Below, piece after piece: positions 9,650-21,869 of a stretch of 64,000 nt of DNA. Made by a program: the position numbers and the translations under genes. This DNA is from Nectonema munidae (taxonomy: Eukaryota > Nematomorpha > Nectonematoida > Nectonematidae), in assembly GCA_030549495.1 (NCBI GenBank), contig JAUIRK010000919.1:1299001-1363000 (forward strand), written 5' to 3'. Each line of letters begins with the position of its first letter. Position 1 is the stretch's first letter. The notes beneath the pieces are model-generated. The model did no database searches, had not been told where the DNA came from, and saw nothing but the letters and a program-made list of their open reading frames with translations.

Positions 9650-11850
9650 TGAAACATTGGATTTCTTTAGAAGTTGTCAATTTGATTAAAGCAAGAGACA
9701 CGATTTTTAAAAAGTTCAAACGAAAAAAGACAATAAAAATGTTGAAATTACGAGTAAATTTAAAGCCTTGAGGAATAAAATTAAATACAAAATTCGCATT
9801 TGAAAGAATCTTACTTTACAAACTTATTTAGTAACTGCAAATCAACTCGTGAAATCTGGTCTCGAATAAACGAAACTCTCAAAAACTCTGAAACAAATCG
9901 TATTTTACTTAATGTTTTAATAGAGACTAATACCTGATTGCAAAAAAGTTCAACAAACCCTTTACTTCTGTTCCAACAAATCTCTCTGATGATATTAGTC
10001 CTATTACCTTGCCCCTTCTCAAAATTCTTTTTCTTTCAGTAATATTGGTAGTCAATGTGTTTTATCCAATTTATTAAGTATTAAAAACAGTAGTCCTGTG
10101 ATGTTTACGGAATATCGATTTATCAAGTTAAATTGATAGACTCGCAGTAATTTGCAGTCCCCTAGCTATTGCTATCAATTCTTCACTAAGACATTGTATC
10201 TTTCCTTCTGTTTTGAAATCACATAAGGTGATTTTGTTGTGGAAGAAAGATGATCATAAAAATGTTAAAAGCTACCGGCCAATCTCTATCATGCACACAC
10301 TTTCTAAAATCTTTGAGAAGGTTATATTCACACAACGTAGTCTCCTCATTTCTCAGAAAAGGCCAATCTGTAATCATCAATTTGGCTTTAGAAGAGACTT
10401 TTCGACAGAATTTTACATTACTTTCTAATTGATGAGCTTATTTCTTTTCTAGAAAAAAAAGAAGGTATCCATCCTACTCATTTTTTTTATGAGTCAAGAA
10501 TTTGACCGAGTCAACCACTCCATATTAATTGAAAAGGTATCTAAATCCGGCCTAAGTAAAAACTCCATCTTGTTCAAAGCTTCTTATTTATCTAATCGAA
10601 AACAATGCGTCTTTGTAAATAACTCTTTCTCTAGCTCTTTGCCAATTAGCTTACTTCCCTCTCTTCAGTATTAAAAAAAGAATCTCATTAATATTAATTT
10701 ATCTACTAGAAACATGAATCAATTTTATAGTTGGTGTAGTAATAATAGTTTGAAAATCAATAAAGATAAATCAAAATCTATGATTGTTTCGTTTAAAAGT
10801 TTTGTAGATAAAGAATTTTTATGCAATGCTGGTTTTGAAGTAGTGAACAGTTTCAGCTTATTTGGTTTAACAATAAGCTGACCTTTTCTCAACATGTCAA
10901 TCTGGTTTCAAATAAGTAAAGTCAAATCATTGGTGTTTTTCGCCGTACAAAACATCTTTCCCATCTAAAATAAAACGTTCACTCTATAATACCATATTAT
11001 TACTTTACCTTCAATATAGTATTTTGAATTGGTATCCTCACAATAAAAATAAAATTCTACAAAAGCGTGCCATAAGAAGCGTATTCAATCTTAAATGGTG
11101 TCCTCATACAGAACCGATTTTCAGAACTCACAATTTACTTAAGCTGGTAGATTTGTTCTACATGAAAGTTGCCTGTTTTTTATACCAAAACTTGAATAAT
11201 AGGCCTCATAATTTCTTCAGAAAATGCCTGAGATACAACGAGGAGATAAAGTATGAACCAGAAAAGCACACGATCCTCTCCCTGTTGTCTACCGCCTTTC
11301 AACTTCTAATATCTCTGTTCAGTACACAACAAATCTGTTTTACAGAAAATATACATTCTTCTTTGATGAACTGAGTTTATCTATGAAGACTTTGAAGCGT
11401 TTTTTAAAAACTTTTTTCATATCCTCTTATAGCATACTTTCCACTTGCGATAAAAATTGTTACATCTCCCGTTACTGCCTTAAAATTTACTTCTCATTTA
11501 TTCTTTCTGCATTTATGGAATTTTTTTCTCATTACTTTTATCTCAGTTTGTTTAAACATTTATATGTTCATATAAATCTTTAATAATTTTATATATAATA
11601 TATGTAAATATATGTGTTGCATCCTAATCGCGGCCTTTCTGGCTTTTGGATCTTCACACGCTTATATATTTTTATGTTATCTTCTAAAATTGTTAACGTT
11701 TTGTCTTCATTTCATCATGTTTACTTAACATAACTACCTTTTTTCTATATCTTTTTAGCTTTCATACTCAATAAGCCTTATTACGCTATCAATTTTTTTT
11801 GTAATTGAATTTTTTATCCTTTTTGCGTCCAAATAAAACTTAAATTACCT
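9650..11850 (+). mobile_element. LINE (Jockey/CR1-like), 5'-truncated, reverse transcriptase missing its core
   Basis: It starts in the endonuclease-RT linker (ARDTIFKKFKRKKTI near 9690). The RT fingers are at 10213-10428 (KNVKSYRPISIMHTLSKIFE, NHQFGFRRDFSTE). The palm begins at 10489-10660 (FDRVNHSILIEKV, YLSNRKQCVFVNNSFSSSLP). Next comes thumb sequence (SNNSLKINKDKSKSMIV, 10735-10800) and a long tail (LQKRAIRSVFNLKWCPHTEP, 11050-11115). The GVPQGS and YADD motifs expected between 10660 and 10690 are absent, so an internal deletion removed the catalytic aspartates. Stops and frame changes add to the decay. An AT-rich 3' tail ends near the TTACC repeats at about 11850. Confidence 0.85.
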
Positions 11851-12694
11851 TACCTTAGCGCTTTTTTTATGTTTTACATGATAGCGGAGCGTGTTTTATT
11901 CTTTTTGATATACTCAGCTCTACCTCATGGCAGAGTTAAACCAATCTTTGTTCCATGACTGCTTCGATAAAACTCATTGGAAAATATGCAAGCGCTAATT
12001 GTGCCTCTTTTCAATAATGATCGATTACCTTATACAAAAAACCTAGAAGAAAATTAGCTAAATACCACTCTTTTTTCTACCGCTGTTTTTCAATATGCTC
12101 TATCGACGCGTAGTATAAAAGATCATTGAAACTTTAACCATATATTTTTGACCATATGTGAATTGGAGAAACTAGGCTACGCATTACTTGTCTTTTCTGA
12201 ATATAGTTCAAGTTTTTTTTAGAGTTGACTATTTCTCCCTTATGAAGCTATTTCTTGAAAAAATATACTTTTAAAATAATTAAATTTTTAAAAAAGTTTC
12301 AAGTTATAAGAAAAATGAATATAAACAAGGTGATGATGAAGAGTCCTAAAAAAGTTCTAAGTATATAAGGTGAGTGCTTTTGCAAAAAATAAGGAAGAAA
12401 AATCTATACAAAAACTTTCTTTTTGTAAAATTTAAGCAAAAATTTTTAAGATGAAATAATAGAAAAAGTCTTCTTTAAAAAATATTTATTAGAAATGAGA
12501 TTTTTATAGAAATCTAAATACTTTAAAATACGTGAGGTTGAAAGTAGAGAAAAGTAATTTAAAGATAAAGGAATGCAGGTAAATACAAAAATGGAACTTT
12601 GAAATCAACAAAAAAGATAACCTAGGTTAGGTAGTCGTCATCTTAAATTAGAAAAAATAAAATTGATGTAAAAAATTTCAAAAACCGTCTATTA
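11851..12694. other. Cav2 intron, no feature seen
   Basis: AT-rich sequence with no ORF or repeat that I can identify. Confidence 0.4.
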
Positions 12695-13655
12695 TAGTGG
12701 TTCTCAACTAACTAACTAGTAATTCTCCCTTAGGGGGAATGAAGAGTAAAAAATGGTTATTTCTCTATTTCTGGTTATTCTCATGAGTGAGGTGTCGGAG
12801 TAGCTATTGGTTTTATCCACGCCTTCAAAATTTCGAAATGTAATATTTTGACTTTGGGTGACAATGTTTGAATTTAGATTTCAGGCGTGGCTAAGGTGGG
12901 CAGAAGGTGTGTCCTTTCATAAAATCACATTTTTTGGCCTCTCTTTGGATTTTTATTTCCCTCACGAGAATAAAAACATGCTACGCCTCTGATTTAAATA
13001 TATCACTAATTTTTTTACAGTCATTGTTATACCCAGGCTCAGACTTAAATATATATACTTTTTAATTTCTTCATGGATCTCTTTCAACAACGGGCTTTGA
13101 CTATATTCTTTGTTGTGATTTCAATATTAATATTTTTCCTGCTTCTTATGATAAATATACTTTATAATTAACTAAATTTTTCGTCTTAATATTTTCCTAC
13201 GATTACAATCTGTCAAGCCAGGGGACACTTTTTTTTCTAGATGTATGTCTCTCAATTATTATAATATTAATAAACTTTAGATTTATATTCATCAACATTC
13301 TTTCTTTGCTAAAATGAATCTTTTCAAGGTTCTTTCAATTCTCTCTGTTTAGGTAAAATGTCCAGATTTAAAAAAATTTAGGTTGACAGGCCTCTAAATT
13401 TATTGAACATACTTCTCACCCTCCTAATATTTCAATTGGCAATATATTTTATATCTATTGATGCTTGATTTTTTATTTTCTCAATTTGAAAAACCTTCTG
13501 ATAATTCTCAGGATGAGTATGTAATAAAGTATAGATACGGTACATTTTTCAAATTCAAATTTTTAGGAAGATCGTTTTAGAAAAGGCAGGAGGGGGTTTA
13601 AATTTTGATAAATGTTCAAAAGGTTCCTTCTGAATAAAAAGGTTGAGAACCACTG
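12695..13655. mobile_element. Non-autonomous hAT element with CAGTGGTTCTCAACC-type ends
   Basis: The left end reads tagtggttctcaact. The right end, read inward, is cagtggttctcaacc (13641-13655). The flanking octamers gtctatta (12687-12694) and ttctaata (13656-13663) agree at six of eight positions, as expected of an old 8-bp hAT duplication. No transposase remains inside. The interior is AT-rich, with a possible smaller nested insertion at about 12892-12992. Confidence 0.75.
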
Positions 13656-14206
13656 TTCTAATACTACCAAATGGCATGGCAATTTTGGTACTAAAAATGA
13701 TAGATACAATTGAAACCTACAGGTAAAATAATTATTTTTATGCTAAACTTATATTAGGAAAAAAACAAATAAGTCTCAAAATTATGAAATGTCTATTTAT
13801 AGGACAATTATATGCTATTTTGGAGACAAAAAAGGTATTTTGAAATCTACGCTTGGGATATCGTATAATGACAGGCGATTTAAAAAAGAATTTTTATAAA
13901 AAATCCGGAAAAGGTCATTAAAACTTGTTCAAGCAATAGCTTAATTATTAGTTTAAAGTGTTGATAGGGAGTATTGTCCGAGTTGGTGCTGCATCAAACT
14001 ATCCCAACACGCGTGATCGGTCTACCAGCGTTAACTCCTGCCCTTCCACACCCTTTCTCGCTGTTGAATGGGCGATATCTTCTTTTCCAAGACGAACTCA
14101 GCACTGCATGGCCTCAAAATTATGCCTATAGACACATTTCGGCGCTAAGTTGGATGTGGGTGGCGTACGAATGAAATAAACCGAGAGAAGGCGAATATGC
14201 TCTTAC

Positions 14207-14406
14207 GAAGTACATGATGGCGGTCCAGCCCTCCATCGTGATGCACTGAAAGACGGTGAGCATGGCGTAGAGCATGTTGTCAAAGGAAGTGATGCCGTGG
14301 TTCGGGCCTTGCCAGTACTCCCTGCACACGAGATTGGCAGCCGCGTTGCACGTGAAGGCCGAGTAGCCCGCCGTCCTGCTGCACGGTATTTCGTACTCCA
14401 GCGAAT
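14207..14406 (-). CDS. cac: Cav2 channel exon 8: domain I pore loop and selectivity filter
   Basis: A 200-nt exon with acceptor TTTGCTCTAG/ATTC and donor TTC/GTAAGA. It encodes the extracellular S5-P turret with several cysteines, then [20 protein letters not shown] and [23 protein letters not shown] holds the domain I glutamate of the EEEE calcium selectivity ring. The exon is GC-rich against AT-rich surroundings, which fits strong coding constraint. Its first base completes the split codon from exon 7 (A/AT) and it ends in phase 0, matching exon 9. Confidence 0.97.
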
Positions 14407-15981
14407 CTAGAGCAAATGCAACCTGTCATTAGCAAGAACAACTCAACACCCTTCCTACGTACTTCTCCGTGAAACGAAGTCCTTTTGCAAAAATTAACAT
14501 CATACATTTCCATTACCACATTTCATTTTTCGTTAAAAAAATAATTATGCCAGCAACTTAATCAACGACATCGCAAATCAAGCTGAGAAGATCCTTTGTT
14601 AAATCGCTATTTCATAGCACATATGTCTACGTTTATTTACGGCGACTAGTTCAATTGTGCATTCGAATATTAACGCTGATTGACTGATTACGGTATCAAA
14701 ATCCTAAATTATAACATTACTATAAGTTTTTTACTTATAAACCAATCAAATCTACCCACACATCTTAGCCAAACCAAGAAACTTACTGACCTAGCTATTT
14801 CACTTTACGAGTTATTATGGAAATAGAAATATTTTAGATAATTCAAAAGTAAATAAGTTGTAGGAAAAGTATTTACAAATTAAGATGGAACTGATGGATT
14901 CTCAAAAATATTTTTTCAATATACAGGCAATTTAGTTTTTTTCACTTGAAAGAGGCATTTTGTTATTTCAAAATTCTATTAAATCTTGATTATGTCAGAA
15001 AACAAATGTTAAAAGTAACACTAATTTTTACATTCCATTTAAAATATAATTGCTTAAATCCTGTAAGCAACTGGAAATATTTCAAAAGAGGAAGGAAAAC
15101 CAAGTAATTTCCGTTTCCATAACTCACACATAAATGTCTAAGCTTTTAAATAGATAATGAACGTATCTTTATATCCATATGTAAAATGCTCCCTCTTCTT
15201 CCATGTTATTAGTATTTTTTAAATATTAATAATAACACCTCCTAATGCTTGCACCTTATTGATCCACTTTCTAAATATCCCATATCTCGCCTCATAACTT
15301 CCCTTCAACTGCCTTTTAGATCAACGCTATTTAGTTCGGCCTCGTCAACAAGTCGCATACGTGAATGTGGATTTATTCATTCAACGCATTTTTCACATTT
15401 TGGCTTCGTAAAATCCATAATTATGCATTAGCGATGTCAAGGTATAAACTAAGCAACTGCCAAGCTAAATCTAATTTTAGTAGTTAACGAGGCAATATAA
15501 ACACTAAACCAACTATAACTACGTACATATGAATAAAGGAACTAACAAAATATTTAACTTACCATCTCTCTTCTTCTCAATTGGTTAATTAACTCAATTA
15601 TTTCTTGGATACTTCACCTAAATGATAGATCTTTATAAACAATTTCAGAAACTTTCTACTACTAAACTATTTTTCAGAGGGATTAAAAATATGGAGAAAC
15701 ACGGTTTTAAAAATTGTTTACAACGAAATTAGAAATAATGGCAAAACAACATCATTTACATTAGATGTTTAAATGTTTCTGGATGGGGATATTTTAACTA
15801 AGATAATATTTAAAGTACATTGTGCATAGCAAAATGTAATCTACTTGAAATAACATATAACTGATCATTTATGTGGCTTCCTGATTTCGAAGCTTTGAAC
15901 AGACACCTGTATAAAGATAATGAACTTAAAGGTAGACGAATTTTAATTTATTAGGCATTCATCACGCAAGAAATCGCTTAC
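14407..15981. other. Cav2 intron, no feature seen
   Basis: About 1.6 kb of AT-rich sequence between exons 8 and 7. No transposon or second gene was recognised. Confidence 0.5.
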
Positions 15982-16134
15982 TCGTGATGTTGTTGAAGCA
16001 AGCCATGTGGAAGACTCCTTGATAGAACTCAAGACCGATGATCGCGAATATCACAATGGCGAACAAGACGAGCAGACCTATTTGCAGAAGCGGAGCCATC
16101 GCCTTCAGTATCGACATGAGAACCACCTGTAAAC
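15982..16134 (-). CDS. cac: Cav2 channel exon 7: domain I S4-S5 linker and S5
   Basis: A 153-nt exon with acceptor GCATGCTTAG/GTTT and donor ACGA/GTAAGC. It encodes [20 protein letters not shown] and [20 protein letters not shown], followed by [11 protein letters not shown], that is, the S4-S5 linker, the S5 helix and the start of the turret. The split serine codon (A/GT) joins GIP of exon 6 to SLQVV. I recall 153 nt as the matching vertebrate exon length. Confidence 0.97.
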
Positions 16135-18029
16135 CTAAGCATGCAGACAAATGCATCAACGATCAAAAGTTATGATTTGAACCCTGGAAAGTGACACAGT
16201 CAAACCAAAATGCCGCAAGCACAGCAGAGCGTTATAAAATATTTGAAGGAAATCTTAAACATCATTATTGTATGGAATAATTCTTAAAACAATTTGTAGA
16301 AACTCGACAAATACAAATAATAGAGTTTCAAATTTTTTAAGTTGTTTTTTTACAATTTCGCCTTATTTATTCAAAGTGGAGGGAGCAAACCAATCAGCTA
16401 ATTGTTACACTGCAAAAAAACAATGATGAAAATGATATAAAACATAAAAATACAAAAAAAAGGAATAAAATCCCTGTGAACAGCGAAAAGTTAGAAAACA
16501 GTAAAAATAAAATTTGAATGATGGATGAAAAAATTTTTAAAACAAAATATTATCATAATAATACGTGTAGCAAAAATTTTATATATTTAAAAGCATATTT
16601 ATATGTTTTTTGGGAAATGATAAGACATTTTTATCAGAGAATCTGTAGAATATTTTGCCTAAAAATCAGTTATGCTTCATGGAAAACTTCTTTGAGTTCA
16701 ACAATAGTCCTTGAAAGCAACTTAAGCATCAGATGAGGTAAAACGAGTATTGTTGAAAGGAAGATCTATAGACAAACGGATATGAAAAGTAATAATAAAG
16801 GCTCTGTGAAATTATTAGCAATCTACTTGATTGTAAATGTTCGCACGAAATTAATTCTGATTGTAGTGAGTCAATCATCACTTTTCTTTATTTACAAATA
16901 AACAAAATTATCGTGAGAAACTTAAAATAGCTAAAATTATTCCGTTTTTCAAATGCAGTAATAAAAATGATATTTGAGAATAATAAGGTCTTTTACCTTT
17001 ATTTGCAAAATCTGTTAAAAAATTATTCAGAACAGAGTGATTTTATATTAAATAAATTTAATTTCTAAATTTAGACCATTAGGTTTCCGTCTGGTTTATC
17101 TAGCCTCTTGGCTGGTGGTTACTTTGTTCATAATGTATGGAATCTATAGAAAATAAAAGGAGGTATTTTAAACATTTGATAGTGTAAATAATTTTTACTT
17201 AATTCATAAATTCTACTGTTATGGGTTGTCTAGATGTAAGTGACTTGAGTTGTTAAAAGTTATCTTCATAATAGACATCAATATATTTTTGTTAACAACT
17301 CGTCATCTAATTTTCAGCGCTATCCAAAGATTTTCTTGTACGGACCTCAATTTTTCACTCTATTTTCATTTTTACATGTATGCTGATTACTGTGTTTTTA
17401 CTTTTTATACTAAAAGTCTATTTCGAGATCAAAAACTAATCAATATTTTTTTTATAAGTGCTTTGCATTGAGTGAAATTTTTTTAAAGTAAATATATTGT
17501 TTTCAGTAAAATTAGAAAATGTGTTCATCTTTTTTTGAAATAGAGTGAGAATATTTTTAAAAGTGGGATAATAATTATAAATATAAAACAATAACAATTA
17601 AGTGATGGTTTCGTTTTTTGTCTTATTATAACAACATAATAAAGAGCTATAGGCATGTTATATGAAGTTAAAAATCGAGCTACTTCGCAAAGCAAGCCTC
17701 TTAACTTTGTTCTTGAATTTACACATCATGCCTTCCTAGATTCATAGGGGTAAATAACATAAAGATACTTAGAAATATTGGCATCGTTACGAAGCAGCAG
17801 TTATCTACTTTCAATCTTGTGCCAACTATTTATGAATAATAAAACGTTCAATATCTCTGTCCTAAATAAAGTGCCTTGGGTGGCATAAGTAAATATTAAC
17901 TAACTGCTATTTAAAGGAAATTTTAAAGAGGAAACTTAGATGCCTTCACCAGTATATCAAAATGAACTAAAACTCTTAAAAGAATAAATTGGAAAATCAA
18001 AATTATGACAAGTGAATTTAAAAAGATAC
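16135..18029. other. Cav2 intron, no feature seen
   Basis: AT-rich. The donor is GTATCTTTTT, superficially like a U12 GT-AG intron, but no TTCCTTAAC-like branch site precedes the acceptor. Confidence 0.5.
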
Positions 18030-18151
18030 TTGGAATTCCAGATACTAACTTCAGCGGACGCAGAACTCTGACCGCACGCAAAATCTTCAGATCAAATGAT
18101 GATGATTTTGGAGCGTTTGGATCACTCGCTGGTGCAAGCATTGTGACAAAT
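18030..18151 (-). CDS. cac: Cav2 channel exon 6: domain I voltage sensor S4
   Basis: A 122-nt exon with acceptor CCATTTTCAAG/ATTT and donor CCAA/GTATCT. It encodes GFVTMLAPASDPNAPKSSS and then DLKILRAVRVLRPLKLVSG. The second part is the S4 helix, with a basic residue at every third position (K, R, R, R, K) that moves with membrane voltage. The S3-S4 loop is about ten residues longer than in the vertebrate channels I recall. Junction codons (GG/A, A/GT) keep the frame to exons 5 and 7. Confidence 0.97.
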
Positions 18152-19199
18152 CTTGAAAATGGAAAAACTACTTAAGCTCTTCTCCACTTGCAAAAAAAAA
18201 GTAAATGTTATTTTCGCTTAGTGTTCGCTTCTCCGCTGGTTGAACCAAATAAAAAGCAGTGGTGGTTGAATTTAGTTATCTCGGATGTTATTTAGTTAAT
18301 GAATCTACAGAGCTATTTTAATGATTTTTGTAGCTCATTATTTTGATATTATTATTAGTTAATTGTTTCGTAAATATTGGATGATGTTTTTGATTTCGTT
18401 TTTTAGATTTATACTTAAATATTTAGAACGCTGGGTGTATAGTAAGTGAAAATAACATCCGCGCCAGGTCACTTTTTGTAGGTCTATTTACACAGGTAAA
18501 TCACTTTCATGGCGATCTAGGCACTACGCAATTTCCAAACACTCTAGTAATAGACACCGTATTAGGGGATATTCAAGCAGATGCAACAAACTGTGAAAGA
18601 GTGAATCATTGAAAATGCCACTTCACTCCCTATCGTTCTAGTTGTCCTGTCAATAATCTCCAGCCATGCATAGCAAGAGTTTCTAAGATTAAGTACCTAC
18701 GTACATGCACGATTTACTTTTCATCATAAAGCACACGGGAGGATGAAAAAGGGTAAAAAATGATTTTGCTCTTTGTGGTTCTTTCTCCAACATTTCTAAG
18801 AGGGTGAGATGTTCTTTAAAATGTTAAGCATGCCGAAATTAAAATATCTTCATGCCATGGACCCACGATCCTTGATAGCCATGCCACATCTTCATTTTTC
18901 AGGAGAGGACAGAAAAAGTAAATGAGTAAAAATTTCTAAACCTCACAACTTTGCAGTGATGAAGTCGACTACTGACTCAAATGAAAGAGTACACGTTTTT
19001 CTGGTTTATGCCCATTGTAAAAAGAAAAGTAAAACGCAAAAAGTACGGAAATACAAGCGCCGAAGAAAGCAGGGGAACAGGAATCGTTCAAATGAAGTAT
19101 TTAAGATTAGCATAAAGTATTTATTAAGCATCTTATTTATACCATGATCATATGACCGTTGGAAAATAGATATAAAACATTCTATATGATGTGAGGAAA
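18152..19199. other. Cav2 intron, no feature seen
   Basis: AT-rich with one low-complexity lysine/arginine-rich ORF (about 18956-19147) that I do not consider coding. Confidence 0.4.
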
Positions 19200-19850
19200 G
19201 TGTGGAAACGAATTATTTTCACGTTGAGTGGTGAGGTAAGTCTTAAAAGCATTAAGATTAGATTGTTGTTGCAAGCAATCAGAGGTGAGCGTGTTGAGCA
19301 TTTGAGGGAGAAGTATAGGAGGAGATCGATCGGAGAAAGTCGACGAGAGAGTTAAGGTATTACAATTAACGTAAGTATGGTGACGTATTCTGTGGGGTAA
19401 AATTTTCTGATGAGAAACAAAAGGCTTTTGTGCTAATGGACAGTTACCATGATAGTATTTGTAACCAATGCCAGCAAGTGAAAAATTGCGTCTAAACTGT
19501 AATTTATCGAGTCCTAGAAGATTATAAAGATCTTGAATAACTACGTCTCGGAAGCGAAGACCAATAAGTATACGAATTGCACGGCGTTGTAGCGATTCTA
19601 AACAGTTAGTTTGTTAAGACTTTTCCGGCTCCACACAATAGGATTGAGGCATATTCCATATGGCATCTTATGAAGGCTTTGTAAATTTTTAGCAGAAGTT
19701 GTTCAGAGTTATTTGGAAGATTTATATTTTAGTAGACGTAGTACATAAAGTTCTTTCATTGTTTTCCGACAGATCTCTTGAACTTGACGTTTTTGTTTTA
19801 GGTCGTTAGTTAGAATTACTCTATTTGTCCCAAAACTCTTTTTGGTAATT
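19200..19850 (-). mobile_element. LINE fragment (Jockey-like), 3' end of the reverse-transcriptase ORF
   Basis: The minus strand reads EQLLLKIYKAFIRCHMEYAS, then LESLQRRAIRILIGLRFRDV, NLLGLDKLQFRRNFSLAGIG, and ends near SDCLQQQSNLNAFKTYLTTQ. This is the conserved C-terminal tail that follows the thumb in Jockey-superfamily LINEs. Frame changes occur near 19700 and 19600. Only the 3' end of the element is present, as is usual for 5'-truncated LINE insertions. Confidence 0.8.
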
Positions 19851-20687
19851 GATGGGATACGTTAGATGGAAGTCAACGGCTTCTTATACATTTTTGGATT
19901 AGGATGGTAAATGTATAAAGTGATATCCTTAAATATAACATCTATAGATGCAACCTATTTCTAGAATAACTTGTACTGCTTTAAATTAAAAAAATAAATT
20001 ATACACATATACGATTTACTTAAAAGTGAGGGTGGAATACTGTAAACCAATTGAAAATAGAAAAAGTAATTTAATAAAGGTGCATTTCACGTTGATCAAT
20101 GGTTAGGGTTAGGGCTTAGATATTCTGCAGACAAGCTAAAGATTACAACTGGACCTGTAGGTTTAATAAAATAATTTTATTTCATTTCACAGATTTTTTC
20201 ATTTCACAGATTTTTACAATAAAAATTAAACTTCGAAATAATTGAAATGGAATAAAAAGAGTTTTAGGAAGAAAAAATCAATTGCATTCTTTTTTAAGCT
20301 CTTTCACATTAAAAATAGGTAGGATCAAAACATCTAGTATATCACTTACACAAATAACTTAAGGACTAGACATTTCGTGTAGTGAATAAGACGGATATTT
20401 TTTTCACGATTTGACTGATTACACATAATTGCGATTTCTAGAAAGATAATAAAGATTTATGCTGGACAAAAGAAGCAAACTTTGATACAAAAAAACTATA
20501 GTTAATTGAGCGAAGATATCATCTTCATCCAGCATATTATTTTAGTTTATCAAAAAATCTAGTGTGTATCACTTTACTTGAAAGAGAAGTAGAAGTGATA
20601 CTTATAACTTACATTTACCTTAAAACCCATATTAAATATCAAGATAAGACAATAATATTTCGCCGAATCTGTAGGTTAAATGATCAC

Positions 20688-20714
20688 CATCATCATCATC
20701 ATCATCATCATCAT
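20688..20714. repeat. CAT trinucleotide microsatellite
   Basis: About nine consecutive CAT units inside an intron. Confidence 0.95.
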
Positions 20715-20843
20715 AATTGCAATTTTTTATATATTTTTGATTACAAAATGTAGGAGAAATATTTTTTTAATTTTTATCTATATTGCTGCTTTTGACACCT
20801 CAAGCTTTCTTTCTTTAAATATTTTGTTTAATTTGGATATACA

Positions 20844-21186
20844 CAAGCCCAGATTAACATTGGGGCTATTCGGACTGCAGCCCCAGATCCACTTCCCCCA
20901 CTGAAAAATAGGCCCCAAATTATTGAAAAAAATACATATATATATATATATGCAAAATATATAATTGGGTTAATATATAATCTATGTGTTTTTTTAGTTT
21001 TTTCTTTAAACATACGTAACTATTAATACTTGTATATTATACATTGTTCTATAAAATAACTTTTTCTTAGACAGGTCATAAAACCAAGGATCTATACTTA
21101 GGAGGAGGGGCTAACAATTTCTTTAAATCATATAAGCTCACAACAAGCTACAGCCCCAGGCCCCACGTTCCCCTAATCCGCCCCTG
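20844..21186. mobile_element. hAT-type MITE with a perfect 8-bp duplication
   Basis: The octamer gatataca lies at 20836-20843 and again at 21187-21194. The ends are loosely inverted: caagcccagattaacattgg on the left, and caggggcggattaggggaac read inward from the right. GC-rich subterminal blocks (ggactgcagccccag; cagccccaggcccc) face each other. The 343-bp interior is AT-rich with an (AT)n stretch near 20935-20950 and has no ORF. The perfect duplication contrasts with the poorly matched ends. Confidence 0.75.
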
Positions 21187-21389
21187 GATATACATATATA
21201 TATGATTTTTATTTTTGTAAACAAATTAAAAGTAGGAATTAGTTTGTACAAAAAGTTAATTAGGATATTATGTATCATTAAAACACATAAATTTTAATTT
21301 ATTTTAACAAGCAAACTAATTAGAAGTATTTTAAATTTAATAATAAATAAATACGCAAACTAATTGGCCATCGGCTTAATTGATAGTTA

Positions 21390-21860
21390 GCGTGCATAGC
21401 TATAACACGGCCAACATGGGCGTTCGCACCAAGTAGGATGTGTATGTATTGGCTTTGCCCACGACCTCATCATAACGAGGGAATTGGCCGTTCTATTCAC
21501 TGGACGGAGGAGACGTGGCCTCATGACCCCTCTTCCTTGCCCGGACACCCACGGGCCTTTGAATCGAAGGGCAGGCGTGATAAGAGTTGCGCTAGCAGAA
21601 AGAGGATGGCAGCGCGCGCCACTCAGAAAGCAGGAGTCGTGGCTTGTGCGCCATAAATAATGAATGAGGCTTCTGCTGCAGCGCAATTATCTGCACTCTT
21701 TGAAGTCCACTTGCAATGTAGTGCACACTCCTCTCTCTCTACTCTTGCGCGCGCTGTAGCTAATCGCCAGCATGCATCCACTTCCATTATTTAGTCATCA
21801 CTAGCGTACACAGAGTGAAGGCGCACGCACTCTCGAGCAAAACTAGATAATCCTGCCTCA
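21390..21860. other. GC-rich island within a Cav2 intron
   Basis: A stretch distinctly richer in G+C and CG dinucleotides than its surroundings. ORFs run in both directions but match nothing I know. It could be a promoter or the unspliced end of an unrecognised gene or repeat. Confidence 0.35.
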
Positions 21861-21869
21861 TTTACAATT

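Noticed and set aside
14126-14206. Continuation of the ORF past the exon 8 donor ([17 protein letters not shown])
   Set aside because: It follows GTAAGA and replaces conserved Cav sequence that is found instead in exon 9, so it is intron.
16135-18029. Second U12-type intron suggested by the GTATCTTTTT donor
   Set aside because: No TTCCTTAAC-like branch site lies near the acceptor at 16134, which has an ordinary AG.
20685-20753. Poly-histidine ORF
   Set aside because: It is the CAT microsatellite read as codons.
21387-21686. 99-codon minus-strand ORF
   Set aside because: No recognisable motif. An overlapping plus-strand ORF of similar size suggests that it reflects GC-rich composition only.
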